From positions 372,001-436,000 of the forward strand of contig NZ_FQWZ01000001.1 of NCBI RefSeq assembly GCF_900129825.1: a DNA stretch of 64,000 nt. Direction: 5' to 3'. The stretch is from Hydrocarboniphaga daqingensis. Its GTDB lineage: Bacteria > Pseudomonadota > Gammaproteobacteria > Nevskiales > Nevskiaceae. Both the position numbers and the translations under genes were made by a program. The notes below the pieces were generated by a model that had not been told where the DNA came from, ran no database searches, and saw nothing but the letters and a program-made list of their open reading frames with translations. How positions within the stretch are numbered: the stretch's first letter is position 1; each line of letters starts with the position of its first letter. Positions 34,570 through 44,067 of this stretch are shown piece after piece.

Positions 34570-35756
34570 TCGAACAGGCTCAAGGCCTGCACTTTCATGT
34601 AGCTCTGCTGGGCGGCCTGCAACACGGTCGAGGTCTGCGACAGCCTCGACGCGGCCTCGGCGTAGTCGACTTCGCGAATGCCGGCCAGCGACTCCTTGAG
34701 CTGGATCGAGCGCGCGTCGAGTTGGCTCGACGCATCGTCGAGCGCATTGAGTCGGGCGCCGACCGATCCGCGTACGTCACTGACATGGCCGATCACCGTA
34801 TCCAGCGATTGCATCGCGCTGTACAAGCGCGTCTGGTCCTGCGCCGACTGCGCCGGCGAGCGGCCATAGACCGCCACGACGTCGATCAGCTTCTGCACCG
34901 TCGTGAACACATCCTGCTGCTCGCTGCCCTTGATCGTGAATGCATCGCCATCGGCCGGCTGTCCGGACACGGTGACGCTGACGCCACGGAACTGGATCGC
35001 CTGCTGGTCGACATAGCGGCCGCTGCTGACCACGTTGTCGTCGGCATCGACGACGCGGTAATCGCCGCCGTCGAGTTGCAGCCGGTAGGTGCCACCATCC
35101 CATTGGCTGGAATCGGTGAAGCTGACGCCTTTGATCGCCGCGCCGCCCTTGTTCGCAGAGTCGACGCCGACATCCACCCGGCCGTCACCGCTGTTGACGG
35201 CAACAAAGACGTCGGCGCCGGAGTCGCCCATCAGGATCTGACGACTGGAGCCGATGTTGACCAGGGACACCATCGCGTCGCCCTGGTAGCGGACCGTGCC
35301 GCCGACGTTCTCGAAGGGCGTTGACTGCACGCGGCTGCCGGCAAACAAATAGCCGCCCTGCCCGTCCCGGGTGTTCGCCTGATCGAGCACCTCGGTCAAG
35401 CGCTCCTTCATCTCGGCGGCGATCGACTTGCGGTCGAGATCGCCAATGGCAGCGGAATTGGCTTGAACCGCCAACTCGCGAATTCGTGACAGCGCCGACG
35501 ACACCGTGCCCAGCGCCGCCTCTTCAAGATTCAATCGATCCTGTGCGGCACCGATGTTGGCCTGCCACTGCGTGCTGTCGGCCAGCGCCTTGTCGATGTT
35601 CAAGCCGCGACCGGCTTCGATCGGCGCTTCGCCAGCGCGCGAAAAGCGCTGATTGCTGGCCATCTGTGCCTGAACCTTGACCAGCTCCTGACTCTGCTTC
35701 TGCATGGCCTGCACGCCTTGCGCGAACACGCTGGCGGTCGTGACTCTGAAATTCAT
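34557..35756 (-). CDS. flgL: Flagellar hook-filament junction protein FlgL (HAP3)
   Basis: This 399-residue protein connects the HAP1 ring to the filament. The N-terminus MNFRVTTASVFAQGVQAMQK and the flagellin-like helices ([36 protein letters not shown]) and C-terminal helix (VLQAAQQSYMKVQALSLFDYLR) are typical. The middle (about 170-300) is a beta-rich insert of normal size for proteobacterial FlgL. It follows flgK by 29 bases and is the last gene of the flg run before fliC. Confidence 0.95.
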   Translation of the reverse strand: MNFRVTTASVFAQGVQAMQKQSQELVKVQAQMASNQRFSRAGEAPIEAGRGLNIDKALADSTQWQANIGAAQDRLNLEEAALGTVSSALSRIRELAVQANSAAIGDLDRKSIAAEMKERLTEVLDQANTRDGQGGYLFAGSRVQSTPFENVGGTVRYQGDAMVSLVNIGSSRQILMGDSGADVFVAVNSGDGRVDVGVDSANKGGAAIKGVSFTDSSQWDGGTYRLQLDGGDYRVVDADDNVVSSGRYVDQQAIQFRGVSVTVSGQPADGDAFTIKGSEQQDVFTTVQKLIDVVAVYGRSPAQSAQDQTRLYSAMQSLDTVIGHVSDVRGSVGARLNALDDASSQLDARSIQLKESLAGIREVDYAEAASRLSQTSTVLQAAQQSYMKVQALSLFDYLR

Positions 35757-35785
35757 CGTAGGGCTCCGCGAGAGGGCGACGGCGA

Positions 35786-37672
35786 TCAGGAACGGATCGC
35801 CGACAGCAGCGAGTCGAACAGCGTGTTGGCCGTGGATACGACTTGCGCGGCCGCTTGGTAGGCCTGCTGAAATCGGATCAGGTCGGCGGCTTCTTCGTCG
35901 AGATTGACGCCCGACACCGAGTCACGCTCGGCTTGGGTCTGCGTGCTCAGCGCGGTCTGCGCGTCGAGCTGCGCGCTGGCCTGCGCCGATTGACTGCCGA
36001 CACGCGACACCAATGCGCTGTTGGCGGACGACAGCGTGGTGCGTCCGCCCGACAGCAGGTTCTGCTCGGCCACGCCGAGCAAGGCCAGCGCATTGGTGTT
36101 GTCGCCGGATGCGCCGTCGTTACGACTCAAAGTGAACGTGTCGCCGGCCACCGGCACACCGCCGACGCTGACGCGCCAGCCGTTCAAGTCGATGCTGCCA
36201 TCGGCCGACACCGCGTAATCGCCGGCACCGTCGATGCTGTAGCGATCGGCGGCCGTGAAGCGGATCGCCACCGTCTGCAGCAATTGCGGATTGGCGCCGT
36301 CGCGCACTTCGGGCGGGCTCAAGCGCGACAGGCCGCTGTTGGTCGACGCTGCCGAGGTACGCAGCGGGCTGGCAGCCGCAATGCGCGCCGTATCGGTAAT
36401 GGCCAGCTTGATTTGCCCTGCGGCATCACGAGTCGGCTGCAGCAGGTACTGGTCAGAGGCCGCCGGGCTGCCGGTCACGACGATCGACAGACCGGCAGCG
36501 CGAAACGGATCCGCCTGACTGCCGCTGCCGGAGAGTGCGACGTTTTCGCCGGTGCGGGTGCTGGTCATCTGCCAGCTGCCGCCGTCGAAGCGCAGTGTGT
36601 AGTCCTGCATCGTCAACGCGGCAGCATCACTGACCTGGGTCGTGATGGTCGCCGTTCCGGTATTGCCGCGTGCCGGGGTGACGGTACCCGACGGCGTCGA
36701 AAACAGCGCGCCGCCGAGCTGGCCGTACTGATCCATACCCTTGGCATGCTGCGCGTTGACAGCGGTCGACAAGGCCACCGCGATACTGCCCAGCTCATTG
36801 ACGGCCGGCTCCAGCACTTCGCGCCGGAAGTCGAGCAAGCCGCCCATCGTGCCACCCGACAACTGGGTGGTGACCGACACCGACGCCGCGCCGCTGCTGA
36901 GCCGGATATCGCGCATCCGGCCAAACGAATCGGGACCGATGACGACGCTGCTGGCACGGCCGCCGAGCACCAGCGCTTGGCCAGTACCGAGCGACACGTT
37001 AATCGATCCGTCTTCGCTCAGCGAAGTCTCGATACCAACCTGGTCAGCCAGCGAGCGCAGCGCCAACTCGCGCTGATCAATCAAGTCATTGGGCAACTGT
37101 CCGGCATTCTTCGACGTGGCTTGCGCGATGCTGTCGTTGAGTTCGGCGATCTGCCGCGACAGCTCGCTGATCCGCGTCGCTGCTTCGCCAATGCGCGCAT
37201 CGATATCCTGGTCCAGCTCGTTGAAGCTGTTCTGCAACGTATTGAAGCGTGCGGTCAGCGCCGAGGCTCCGGTGAGCACGACCTGACGCGTGGCCGATGA
37301 CGACGCGTTGGCGCTGAGCCCATTCACCGCGTCAAAAAAACCCTGCAGCGACTTTGACAAGCCCGTATCCGTACCCGACAGCCAGGTGTCGAGCTGCGCC
37401 GTCTGCGTGGCCATCGTGTTGACCCGCGCCAAGCTGCTGTCCTGTCCGGTCAGCCGGTTGACGACGAACTGGTCACTGATCCGCTGCACATCGCGCACGG
37501 TGACGCCGTTACCGCTGGGCACGCTGCCGCCGCTGAGCGGCCGCGCTTCGAGATTCACTCGCTGGCGGCTGTAGCCTTCGGTATTGGCGTTGGCAATGTT
37601 CTGGCCCACGACATTGAGCGCACTGCGATACGCCAACAGGCCGCTACTGCCGATGCCGAGTATGTCTGCCAT
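35786..37672 (-). CDS. flgK: Flagellar hook-associated protein 1 FlgK
   Basis: This 628-residue protein forms the first junction ring on the hook. The start MADILGIGSSGLLAYRSALN with QNIANANTEGYSRQRV is the conserved rod/hook-family N-terminus. The C-terminus (SGVNLDEEAADLIRFQQAYQ, STANTLFDSLLSAI) is equally conserved. The central variable domains span about 200-540. An open frame extends 59 codons upstream of 37672, but that part overlaps flgJ in another frame and is spurious. Confidence 0.96.
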   Translation of the reverse strand: MADILGIGSSGLLAYRSALNVVGQNIANANTEGYSRQRVNLEARPLSGGSVPSGNGVTVRDVQRISDQFVVNRLTGQDSSLARVNTMATQTAQLDTWLSGTDTGLSKSLQGFFDAVNGLSANASSSATRQVVLTGASALTARFNTLQNSFNELDQDIDARIGEAATRISELSRQIAELNDSIAQATSKNAGQLPNDLIDQRELALRSLADQVGIETSLSEDGSINVSLGTGQALVLGGRASSVVIGPDSFGRMRDIRLSSGAASVSVTTQLSGGTMGGLLDFRREVLEPAVNELGSIAVALSTAVNAQHAKGMDQYGQLGGALFSTPSGTVTPARGNTGTATITTQVSDAAALTMQDYTLRFDGGSWQMTSTRTGENVALSGSGSQADPFRAAGLSIVVTGSPAASDQYLLQPTRDAAGQIKLAITDTARIAAASPLRTSAASTNSGLSRLSPPEVRDGANPQLLQTVAIRFTAADRYSIDGAGDYAVSADGSIDLNGWRVSVGGVPVAGDTFTLSRNDGASGDNTNALALLGVAEQNLLSGGRTTLSSANSALVSRVGSQSAQASAQLDAQTALSTQTQAERDSVSGVNLDEEAADLIRFQQAYQAAAQVVSTANTLFDSLLSAIRS

Positions 37673-37685
37673 TTGCGCGGTACTC

Positions 37686-38615
37686 CTACAAACTCTGCTG
37701 CGTCGGCGCGTTCTGCTGCGCCAGCGCATCACTGATGTTGCGGCCATAGGCCAGGTCGACGATCTTCCCGGCGTACTGCGGGTCGGTCGCGTAACCCGCC
37801 TTCTGCAAGCCGTGTGCGAACCCCTGGACCGTGTCGGCGCGCAAGGCATCCAGATAGCGCGGGTTGTCCTGCAGAAAGCTCACGTAGTCGTCAAACGACG
37901 CCGCCAGCGAGTCGTAGGCGCGGAAGTCGGCACGCTCGGTACTGAAGGCGCCGTCGCGGAATTCCTGCGTTTGTGTACTGACGCGTTCGCCGCTCCAGCC
38001 ACGGCTGGCCTTGATACCGAACAAGTTGTAGCTCGGCTTGCCGGCCGCATCGCGGCTGATGTGCTGGCCCCAGCCGGTTTCGAGTGCGGCTTGGGCCATG
38101 ATCGCGCGAGCCGGTACGCCGAGTGCCTTGGCGGCTTTCTCCGCATGCGGACGAATCTGGTCGATGAAGTCCTGCGCATCGCGCGGAGGCCAGGCGCCGT
38201 CGTCGGCACCGACGTTGCTGCGCGTAGTGGCGCGCGACGACAACGACGCTGGCAAGCTCAGCTGCCGCAGTGACTGCGCCGCGCCATCGCCCGATGCAGC
38301 CGCCGCCGAGCGCGACTGCGTCAACTGCTGTACCAGCAGATCGGCCAGGCCCATTCCCTTGCCGCTGGACAGGCTCAAAGACAGCTGCTGGTCGTACATG
38401 CCCTGATAGAACTCGCCCTGCGACCCCAGCGAGCTGTCGCCCGGCAGCGCATCGCGCATGCTCTTGAGCATCATCTGCGTAAACAGCGCTTCGAACTGCT
38501 GCGCGCTCTTGCGCAGCGCTTGTGGGTCGTCGGCACGAGCGGCCGTGCGCAAGCTCTGCAGCTGGCGCAGATCCATCGCATCGAGCGATGCCGCGGTGGC
38601 CGGGACGCCGTTCAT
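37686..38615 (-). CDS. flgJ: Flagellar rod cap and peptidoglycan hydrolase FlgJ
   Basis: The 309-residue two-domain protein acts in the periplasm. The N-terminal domain (about 15-100: ALRKSAQQFEALFTQMMLKS, FYQGMYDQQLSLSLSSGKGM) caps the growing rod. The C-terminal glucosaminidase domain (about 145-300) cuts peptidoglycan, with catalytic Glu179 in AQAALETGWGQ. YNLFGIKASRGWSG and FRAYDSLAASFDDYVSFLQ are family signatures. It is 4 bases after flgI and 13 before flgK. Confidence 0.95.
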   Translation of the reverse strand: MNGVPATAASLDAMDLRQLQSLRTAARADDPQALRKSAQQFEALFTQMMLKSMRDALPGDSSLGSQGEFYQGMYDQQLSLSLSSGKGMGLADLLVQQLTQSRSAAAASGDGAAQSLRQLSLPASLSSRATTRSNVGADDGAWPPRDAQDFIDQIRPHAEKAAKALGVPARAIMAQAALETGWGQHISRDAAGKPSYNLFGIKASRGWSGERVSTQTQEFRDGAFSTERADFRAYDSLAASFDDYVSFLQDNPRYLDALRADTVQGFAHGLQKAGYATDPQYAGKIVDLAYGRNISDALAQQNAPTQQSL

Positions 38616-38619
38616 GGGA

Positions 38620-39735
38620 CTAGATCACCACCAGCTCGGCGCGCAGCGCGCCGGCTTGCTTCAGCGCTTCGAGTATCGCGACCAAGTCGCCGGGCGAAGC
38701 ACCGATCTGGTTGACCGCGCGGACGATGTCGTCGAGGTTCACACCGGCAGGAAACTTGAACATCTGCCCGCCGGTCTGCGTAACTTCGATCGACGACTGT
38801 GGCACCACGGCAGTCTGGCCCTGCGAAAACGGCGCAGGCTGGCTGACTTGAGGACGCTCGGTGATCGTCACCGACAAGCTGCCGTGCGCCACCGCGGCCG
38901 GCATCACTTCGACCTTGCTGCTGATGACGACGGTACCGGTGCGCGAATTGATGATCACGCGGGCGGGCGCATCGCCGGGGCTGACGTCGATGCTCTCCAG
39001 CGAGGCCATGAACATCACGCGCTGATTGCTGTCCTGCGGCGCCTGCACGGCGACCGTCACTGGATCGACGGCCCGCGCTACATCGGATTGCATCGCCTTG
39101 TTGATCCCCTGCGCCAGCCGCGCGGCCGTGGTGAAGTCCGGCGTGTGCAGGTTCAGCAGCAAATCGCCGCTGCCTTCGAATGCAGTGGCAACCGCACGTT
39201 CCACTGATGCGCCGCCCGGAATCCGGCCGGCACTGGGAACGTTGACGCTGACCCGCGAGCCGTCCTTGCCGGACACGCCGAGGCCACCGACGATCACGTT
39301 ACCTTGCGCGATCGCATAGACCTGCCCGTCGGCGCCTTTCAGCGGCGCCATCAGCAGTGAGCCACCACGCAAGGATCCGCTGTTGCCGATCGATGCCACG
39401 GTGACGTCGATCATCTGGCCGGGTTTCGAGAACGGCGGCAGCTCAGCGTGAATCGCAACCGCGGCCACGTTCTTCAGCTGCGGATTGACGTTGGCCGGGA
39501 TCGTCACGCCGAGTTGCGCCAGCATGCTCTTCAAGCTCTGGATCGTGAACGGCGCCTGCGCGGTTTGGTCGCCGCTACCGTCGAGGCCGACGACCAGACC
39601 GTAGCCGACCAGCGCATTGCTGCGCACGCCTTGCACGCTGGCCAGATCCTTGACGCGCTCGGCGTACGCCGGCATCGCGGCGACACCACACAGCATCCAG
39701 ACCACGCTCGACGCCACACGCCGGATCGTATTCAT
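38620..39735 (-). CDS. flgI: Flagellar P-ring protein FlgI
   Basis: The 371-residue P-ring subunit assembles in the periplasm around the rod. A Sec signal ([18 protein letters not shown], about 8-26) is followed by the conserved [20 protein letters not shown] and [11 protein letters not shown]. The ATG at 39735 overlaps the flgH stop as TGATG, which fixes the start; five extra residues from an upstream codon are unlikely. Confidence 0.96.
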   Translation of the reverse strand: MNTIRRVASSVVWMLCGVAAMPAYAERVKDLASVQGVRSNALVGYGLVVGLDGSGDQTAQAPFTIQSLKSMLAQLGVTIPANVNPQLKNVAAVAIHAELPPFSKPGQMIDVTVASIGNSGSLRGGSLLMAPLKGADGQVYAIAQGNVIVGGLGVSGKDGSRVSVNVPSAGRIPGGASVERAVATAFEGSGDLLLNLHTPDFTTAARLAQGINKAMQSDVARAVDPVTVAVQAPQDSNQRVMFMASLESIDVSPGDAPARVIINSRTGTVVISSKVEVMPAAVAHGSLSVTITERPQVSQPAPFSQGQTAVVPQSSIEVTQTGGQMFKFPAGVNLDDIVRAVNQIGASPGDLVAILEALKQAGALRAELVVI

Positions 39736-40406
39736 CAGAAGGGCATCCACGGGGAATTGAAGAAGCGCGACAACCAGCCTTGCGCGTTGGAGTCGGCCAG
39801 CGCACCGCGACCGGCATAGGTGACGCGGGCATTGCCGACGCGGTCCGACGAGATGCTGTTGCTGGTGCTGATGTCGGCCGAGCGCACGATGCCTTCGAGC
39901 TTGACCACTTCCGAGCCCTGATTGAGCTCCAGCAGCTTTTCGCCACGCACCAGCAGATTGCCGTTCGGATACCGCTGCACGACGGTGACGGTGACGCTGC
40001 CGCTGAGCGAATTGCTCTGGCTCGTATCGCCCTTGCCGGCGAAGCTGCGATCACCGGAAAAGCCAACGCCGTAATTGATCTTCTTGCCGAACACGCTGAT
40101 GTCGCCGAGGCTGGTGTCCTGGTTCTTGCTGGTGTTGGTCGCCGCCGATTTCTTGGCCTGCGTGCTTTCCACCAGCACCACGGTCAGCAGATCGCCAACG
40201 TTGCGTGCGCGGTTGTCTTCGAACAGCGCGATGCTGCCGCCTTCGGCGTAGATCGCGCCCGACTGCGCCACCGGCATCTGCATCGACGGCAACGCCGGCG
40301 CCACCGGCGCGGCATCGCCGGTGATCCGTGCCAGCGAGCTGCAGCCGCACAGCGTCAGCATCAGCGTCGTGCCGATCAGCGCCTGAGTGAAGATCGCGCG
40401 TTTCAT
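39735..40406 (-). CDS. flgH: Flagellar L-ring lipoprotein FlgH
   Basis: The 223-residue L-ring subunit is in the outer membrane. The signal ends in a lipobox LCGC with Cys22 as the likely lipidated residue. Conserved segments include [20 protein letters not shown] and [20 protein letters not shown], ending [11 protein letters not shown]. Its ATG overlaps the flgG stop as TAATG, and its stop overlaps the flgI start, so flgG-flgH-flgI are translationally coupled. Confidence 0.96.
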   Translation of the reverse strand: MKRAIFTQALIGTTLMLTLCGCSSLARITGDAAPVAPALPSMQMPVAQSGAIYAEGGSIALFEDNRARNVGDLLTVVLVESTQAKKSAATNTSKNQDTSLGDISVFGKKINYGVGFSGDRSFAGKGDTSQSNSLSGSVTVTVVQRYPNGNLLVRGEKLLELNQGSEVVKLEGIVRSADISTSNSISSDRVGNARVTYAGRGALADSNAQGWLSRFFNSPWMPF

Positions 40407-41191
40407 TACAGGTTCTGCGTCAGGAACTGCAGCATCTGATCGGTCGTCGAGATCGCCTTGGAGTTCATCTCGTAGGCGCGCTGCGTTTCGATCATGTTGA
40501 CCATTTCCTCGACGACGTTGACGTTCGAGGCTTCCAGCGAGCCCTGCACCAGCGAGCCCAGCCCATTGAGGCCCGGCGTGCCGGACTGCGGCGTGCCGCT
40601 GGCGGCGGTTTCGATGTACAGGTTCTCGCCGCGTGCCATCAGGCCGGCGGGATTGATGAAGTCGGACACCGTCAGCGTGCCGATCTGCTGCGGCGCGGTC
40701 TGCCCGGCCAGCGTGACCGACACGATTCCGTCGGCGGAGATCGTCAGATTCTGTGCGCCGGCCGGCACCTGCAGGCCCGGCTGCACGGCATAGCCCTTGT
40801 CGGTGACGACTTGGCCTTGGCTGTCGACCTGGAAGCTGCCGTCACGCGTGTAGGCCATCGTGCCGTCGGGTTGCAGCACCTGAAAGAAGCCACGACCGTT
40901 GATCGCAATGTCGAGCGAGTTGTTGGTCAGCGACATGTTGCCTTGCGTGAACAACTTTTCGGTTGCGCCGATCCGCACGCCGGTGCCGATCGCCAACCCG
41001 GTCGGCGACTGCGTCTGCGTGCTGGTCTGCGCACCCGCGGTCTGCACGTTCTGGTACAGCAGATCCTCGAAGTCGGCACGGCCGCGCTTGAACGCGGTGG
41101 TGTTGACGTTGGCGAGGTTGTTCGACACGACGGCCATCCGCGTCTGCTGCGCATCGAGCCCGGTTTTGGCGACCCACAATGCTGAATTCAT
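40406..41191 (-). CDS. flgG: Flagellar distal rod protein FlgG
   Basis: The 261-residue distal rod subunit begins [20 protein letters not shown] and has the rod-family [20 protein letters not shown]. Its C-terminal segment [20 protein letters not shown] with [18 protein letters not shown] is also characteristic. It is separated from flgF by 834 bases containing a palindromic repeat element, and it has its own sigma-54-type motif 45-59 bases upstream. The upstream in-frame start at 41206 is not needed. Confidence 0.96.
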   Translation of the reverse strand: MNSALWVAKTGLDAQQTRMAVVSNNLANVNTTAFKRGRADFEDLLYQNVQTAGAQTSTQTQSPTGLAIGTGVRIGATEKLFTQGNMSLTNNSLDIAINGRGFFQVLQPDGTMAYTRDGSFQVDSQGQVVTDKGYAVQPGLQVPAGAQNLTISADGIVSVTLAGQTAPQQIGTLTVSDFINPAGLMARGENLYIETAASGTPQSGTPGLNGLGSLVQGSLEASNVNVVEEMVNMIETQRAYEMNSKAISTTDQMLQFLTQNL

Positions 41192-41326
41192 TGGTTTGCT
41201 CCGCACGCCGAAGGTTTGGCGTTTGCAGCGTGCTTACAAGTCGCGGGCCAGGGGGTGGTGGCGGTCAGGTGACGGGGTTTTGACGCAAATCGGCGTTGCG
41301 CTTGCGGCGGGATTTGATCGGGTCAG
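41192..41326 (-). promoter_or_regulatory. flgG upstream region with sigma-54-type motif
   Basis: On the minus strand TGGCCC (41245-41250), five bases and TTGT (41236-41239) form a -24/-12-like element within CTGGCCCGCGACTTGTAAGC. That stretch is almost the same as the flhA upstream motif. It lies 45-59 bases before the flgG ATG and would let flgG-to-flgL transcription start downstream of the inserted repeat. Confidence 0.55.
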
Positions 41327-41965
41327 TTGATTGGGCGGTGCGCTGGCTCGGAGTGTTGGCCTCGCCGGCCGGGCGTGACTCAGCACTGTTGATTAAACCG
41401 TGCACTTGCGTGGAGCTTGGGCCTCGCCGGCCGGGCGTTACTTTCTTTGCTTGTGCAAAGAAAGTAACCAAAGAAAGCACCCCCTGGAGAAGCGCCGGCT
41501 GTCGCCGGTGCCCGGTCGTGACGACGTGCTCGGGGCCGGACGAACTCGACATCCATGTCTCATTTCGTCCTCTGCTGGCCATCCTGGCCAGCAGTCCCCT
41601 GCGCGCGCCGCCACGACCGGCGCTTCTCAAGGGATTGAACGGCAACAGCCAAAGCCAAAGCCAAAGCCGAGCGCAGCGACGGCGTGCAGTCGCTTCTGCT
41701 TTTGCTTTTGATTCTGGGCCCCTTGAGAAGCGCCGAGATCGATGGCGCGCGCAGGGGTCCGCTGGCCAGGATGGCCAGCGGAGGACGAAATGAGACAGGA
41801 CGTCGAGTTCGTCCGACCCCGAGCACGTCATCGATCTCGGGAACCGGCGCAGCCGGCGCTTCTCCAGGGTGTGCTTTCTCTTGGTTACTTCTCTTTGCAC
41901 AAGCAAAGAGAAGTAACGCCCGGCCGGCGAGGCCAACACTCCGAGCCAGCGCACAGTTCAATCAA
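41327..41965. repeat. Imperfect palindromic repeat element between flgF and flgG
   Basis: The two halves are inverted copies. The left arm (41327 to about 41660) and right arm (about 41690-41965) share TTGATTG ends, GCGCTGGCTCGGAGTGTTGG, GCCTCGCCGGCCGGGCGT, CTGGAGAAGCGCCGGCTG, TGTCTCATTTCGTCCTC and GGCCATCCTGGCCAGC, with scattered differences. Each arm has a nested hairpin (41438-41467 and 41885-41916). The left arm carries a 62-base tandem duplication, with copies starting at 41326 and 41388. Frames inside it encode Arg/Ser/Lys-rich peptides that are by-products. No transposase is present. Similar repeats with such translated peptides are, to my knowledge, widespread in Xanthomonadaceae genomes. 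The mobilisation mechanism is unknown. Confidence 0.8.
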
Positions 41966-42025
41966 CAACATCACCGCTTCGCAGTGGCAGCGACGAATCA
42001 AACAAACAACGCAAAGCAAGCCGCC

Positions 42026-42766
42026 TCACGACATCTTCATGATCCCCGACGACGCCTGCGCATTCTGATCCACATTCTTCATCAACTGCGTCTGCAACTC
42101 GAACTGCCGCGCCAGCGAAATCATGTTCACCATCGCATCCGCCAGATTCACGTTGCTGCTCTCCAGCACACCCGCACTGACAGCGGCGCCTGCCGACGGC
42201 TCCAGCGTCGTACCCGGCGTGGCGCGCATCAGTCCGTCGTTGCCGCGCTGCAACTGCGAGGCCGAGGCGCTGACCACCTTGAGTCGCCCAACGGTAGCGG
42301 GTGCTTCGGCGCCCTGACCTTGAGGGATGATCGAAATCGTGCCGTCGGCGGCGATGCTGATCGAACTGGCGGGCGGCACCGACAGAGGGCCGCCGTCACC
42401 CATGACCGGCTGCCCGGCACCGGTCAGCAATCGGCCGACGGCATCGATCTGCAGATCGCCACGGCGGGTGTATGCCTCGCTGCCATCCGGTGCTTGCACG
42501 GCCAACCAAGTACCGTCGGCGAACGCAACGTCCAAGTCGCGGCCGGTCTGCTGCAGCGTGCCGCTACTGGCGTCCCAGCCGCCGTCGCCGCTGCGCACAT
42601 TGACGCGCGTTGCATAGGCGGCGCCCTGCACTGCCACCGCTTCGGCTTCGACCAGCTGCGCCTTGAAGCCGATCGTGCTGGCGTTGGCGAGATTGTGGCT
42701 GTTGACGGTCTGCGCCTGCATCGTCTGCTTGGCGCCGGTCATGCCGACATAGAGCGCGCGGTCCAT
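42026..42766 (-). CDS. flgF: Flagellar proximal rod protein FlgF
   Basis: This 246-residue rod protein begins MDRALYVGMTGAKQTMQAQT with the family NSHNLANASTIGFKAQLVE. It ends with the conserved SNVNLADAMVNMISLARQFE and LMKNVDQNAQASSGIMKMS. It is 15 bases after flgE. The repeat element begins 60 bases after its stop, so the flgBCDEF transcript probably ends near there. Confidence 0.95.
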   Translation of the reverse strand: MDRALYVGMTGAKQTMQAQTVNSHNLANASTIGFKAQLVEAEAVAVQGAAYATRVNVRSGDGGWDASSGTLQQTGRDLDVAFADGTWLAVQAPDGSEAYTRRGDLQIDAVGRLLTGAGQPVMGDGGPLSVPPASSISIAADGTISIIPQGQGAEAPATVGRLKVVSASASQLQRGNDGLMRATPGTTLEPSAGAAVSAGVLESSNVNLADAMVNMISLARQFELQTQLMKNVDQNAQASSGIMKMS

Positions 42767-42781
42767 GGTTTATCGCTCCGC

Positions 42782-44002
42782 TTAGCGCAGGTTCATGATC
42801 GTTTGCAGCAACTCATCCGTCGTCGAGATCACCTGCGAGTTCGCTTGATAGTTGCGCTGCGCGGTCATCATGTTGACCAGCTGCTCGGTCAGGTCGACGT
42901 TGCTCGCTTCGAGCGCACCGGACTGGATGCTGCCGTAACTGGCCGTGGCCGCTACGCCGCTGATCGGCTGGCCGGATGCGAAGGTTTCGGCCCACGTGCT
43001 AGCACCGAGCTGCTGCAGGTTCTGCTGGTCGGGGAAGATCGTCATCACGATCTGACCGATCGGCGTCAGCTGCCCGTTGGTGTAGCGCGCTTGCACGACG
43101 CCGGCTTCGGTAATCGTCAGGCCGCTGAGTTCACCGGCCGCATAGCCGTCCTGCGACAGCGTGCCGACGGAAAAGCCGTCGCCGTACTGCGTGCTCTTGC
43201 TGACGTCGAACACCATCTCCAGCGGCGCCGATCCATTGCCGACGCTGTAGCCGGCCAGCGTCAGCTTGCCGTCGGCCGGCGTCGTCAGCAGGCCAGCGTT
43301 GTCGAAGGTCAGCGTCGACCCCGTGCCGACTTCGCCACCGTCGACGGTCACATGCAGATTCCACTCGCCCGGGTTGGCGGTCTTGGCGTAATACAGGGAG
43401 GCCGTGTGCGGCGTACCCAGCGAGTCGTACACCGTCAGCGACGTGGTCTTGTTGTAGCTGCTGGCATCATCCGGCGAGAACGTCGACGTAACCGGTACCG
43501 CAGCGGTGGCCGGCAGATTGACGCCGGCTTCGATCAGCTTGCTGGCCGATGGCGGATTGGTATTGCTGGAGATGCGCAGGTCATTCGGTGCTGCGGTGTT
43601 GAACGTGCCGCCGGTGCCGATCGGTGGATACACCTGCAGTCGCTGGCCGGCGTTGTTGACGACATAGCCGGCGCGATCGGTGGAGAACGCACCGGCGCGG
43701 GTATAGACCGCCGATCCGTTATCCGACAGCGTGAAGAAACCATCGCCGCTGATCGCCAGATCGAGCGCATTGCCGGTGTTGTTGATCGTGCCCTGCGTGA
43801 ACTGCTGTGTCAGGCGCTCGACGCGCACACCGGAGCCGGTGTTGGCTTCCGACAGATCGAACGAGGACACGCGGTAAAAGTCGCCGAATTCGGTACGCGA
43901 CGACTTGAAGCCGGTGGTGTTCGAATTGGCGATGTTGTTCGACAAGGTGCCCAGATCGATCGTGGCGGCGTTGAGACCGGACAGCGCGACATTGAATGAC
44001 AT
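42782..44002 (-). CDS. flgE: Flagellar hook protein FlgE
   Basis: This 406-residue protein is the subunit of the hook. The N-terminus MSFNVALSGLNAATIDLGTL with NNIANSNTTGFKSSRTEFGD is typical. The C-terminus (SNVDLTEQLVNMMTAQRNYQ, STTDELLQTIMNLR) is equally so. The middle contains the hook D1/D2 domains, with the usual TVYDSLGTPHTASLYYAKT. It is 65 bases after flgD. Confidence 0.96.
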   Translation of the reverse strand: MSFNVALSGLNAATIDLGTLSNNIANSNTTGFKSSRTEFGDFYRVSSFDLSEANTGSGVRVERLTQQFTQGTINNTGNALDLAISGDGFFTLSDNGSAVYTRAGAFSTDRAGYVVNNAGQRLQVYPPIGTGGTFNTAAPNDLRISSNTNPPSASKLIEAGVNLPATAAVPVTSTFSPDDASSYNKTTSLTVYDSLGTPHTASLYYAKTANPGEWNLHVTVDGGEVGTGSTLTFDNAGLLTTPADGKLTLAGYSVGNGSAPLEMVFDVSKSTQYGDGFSVGTLSQDGYAAGELSGLTITEAGVVQARYTNGQLTPIGQIVMTIFPDQQNLQQLGASTWAETFASGQPISGVAATASYGSIQSGALEASNVDLTEQLVNMMTAQRNYQANSQVISTTDELLQTIMNLR

Positions 44003-44067
44003 GGTGTGGCTCCGTTTCAGGGCCGGCCGACGTGACCGGCGCAGCGGTGGACAATGGGGGAATGGAT

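Noticed and set aside
35786-37849. Extended flgK frame reaching 37849
   Set aside because: The added 59 codons overlap flgJ in a different frame and lack the conserved rod-family N-terminus, which begins exactly at 37672.
41264-41961. Several frames of 100-230 codons within the flgF-flgG gap
   Set aside because: They lie on both strands of an inverted repeat, give similar Arg/Ser-rich peptides from both arms, and have no ribosome sites. They are products of the repeat rather than genes.
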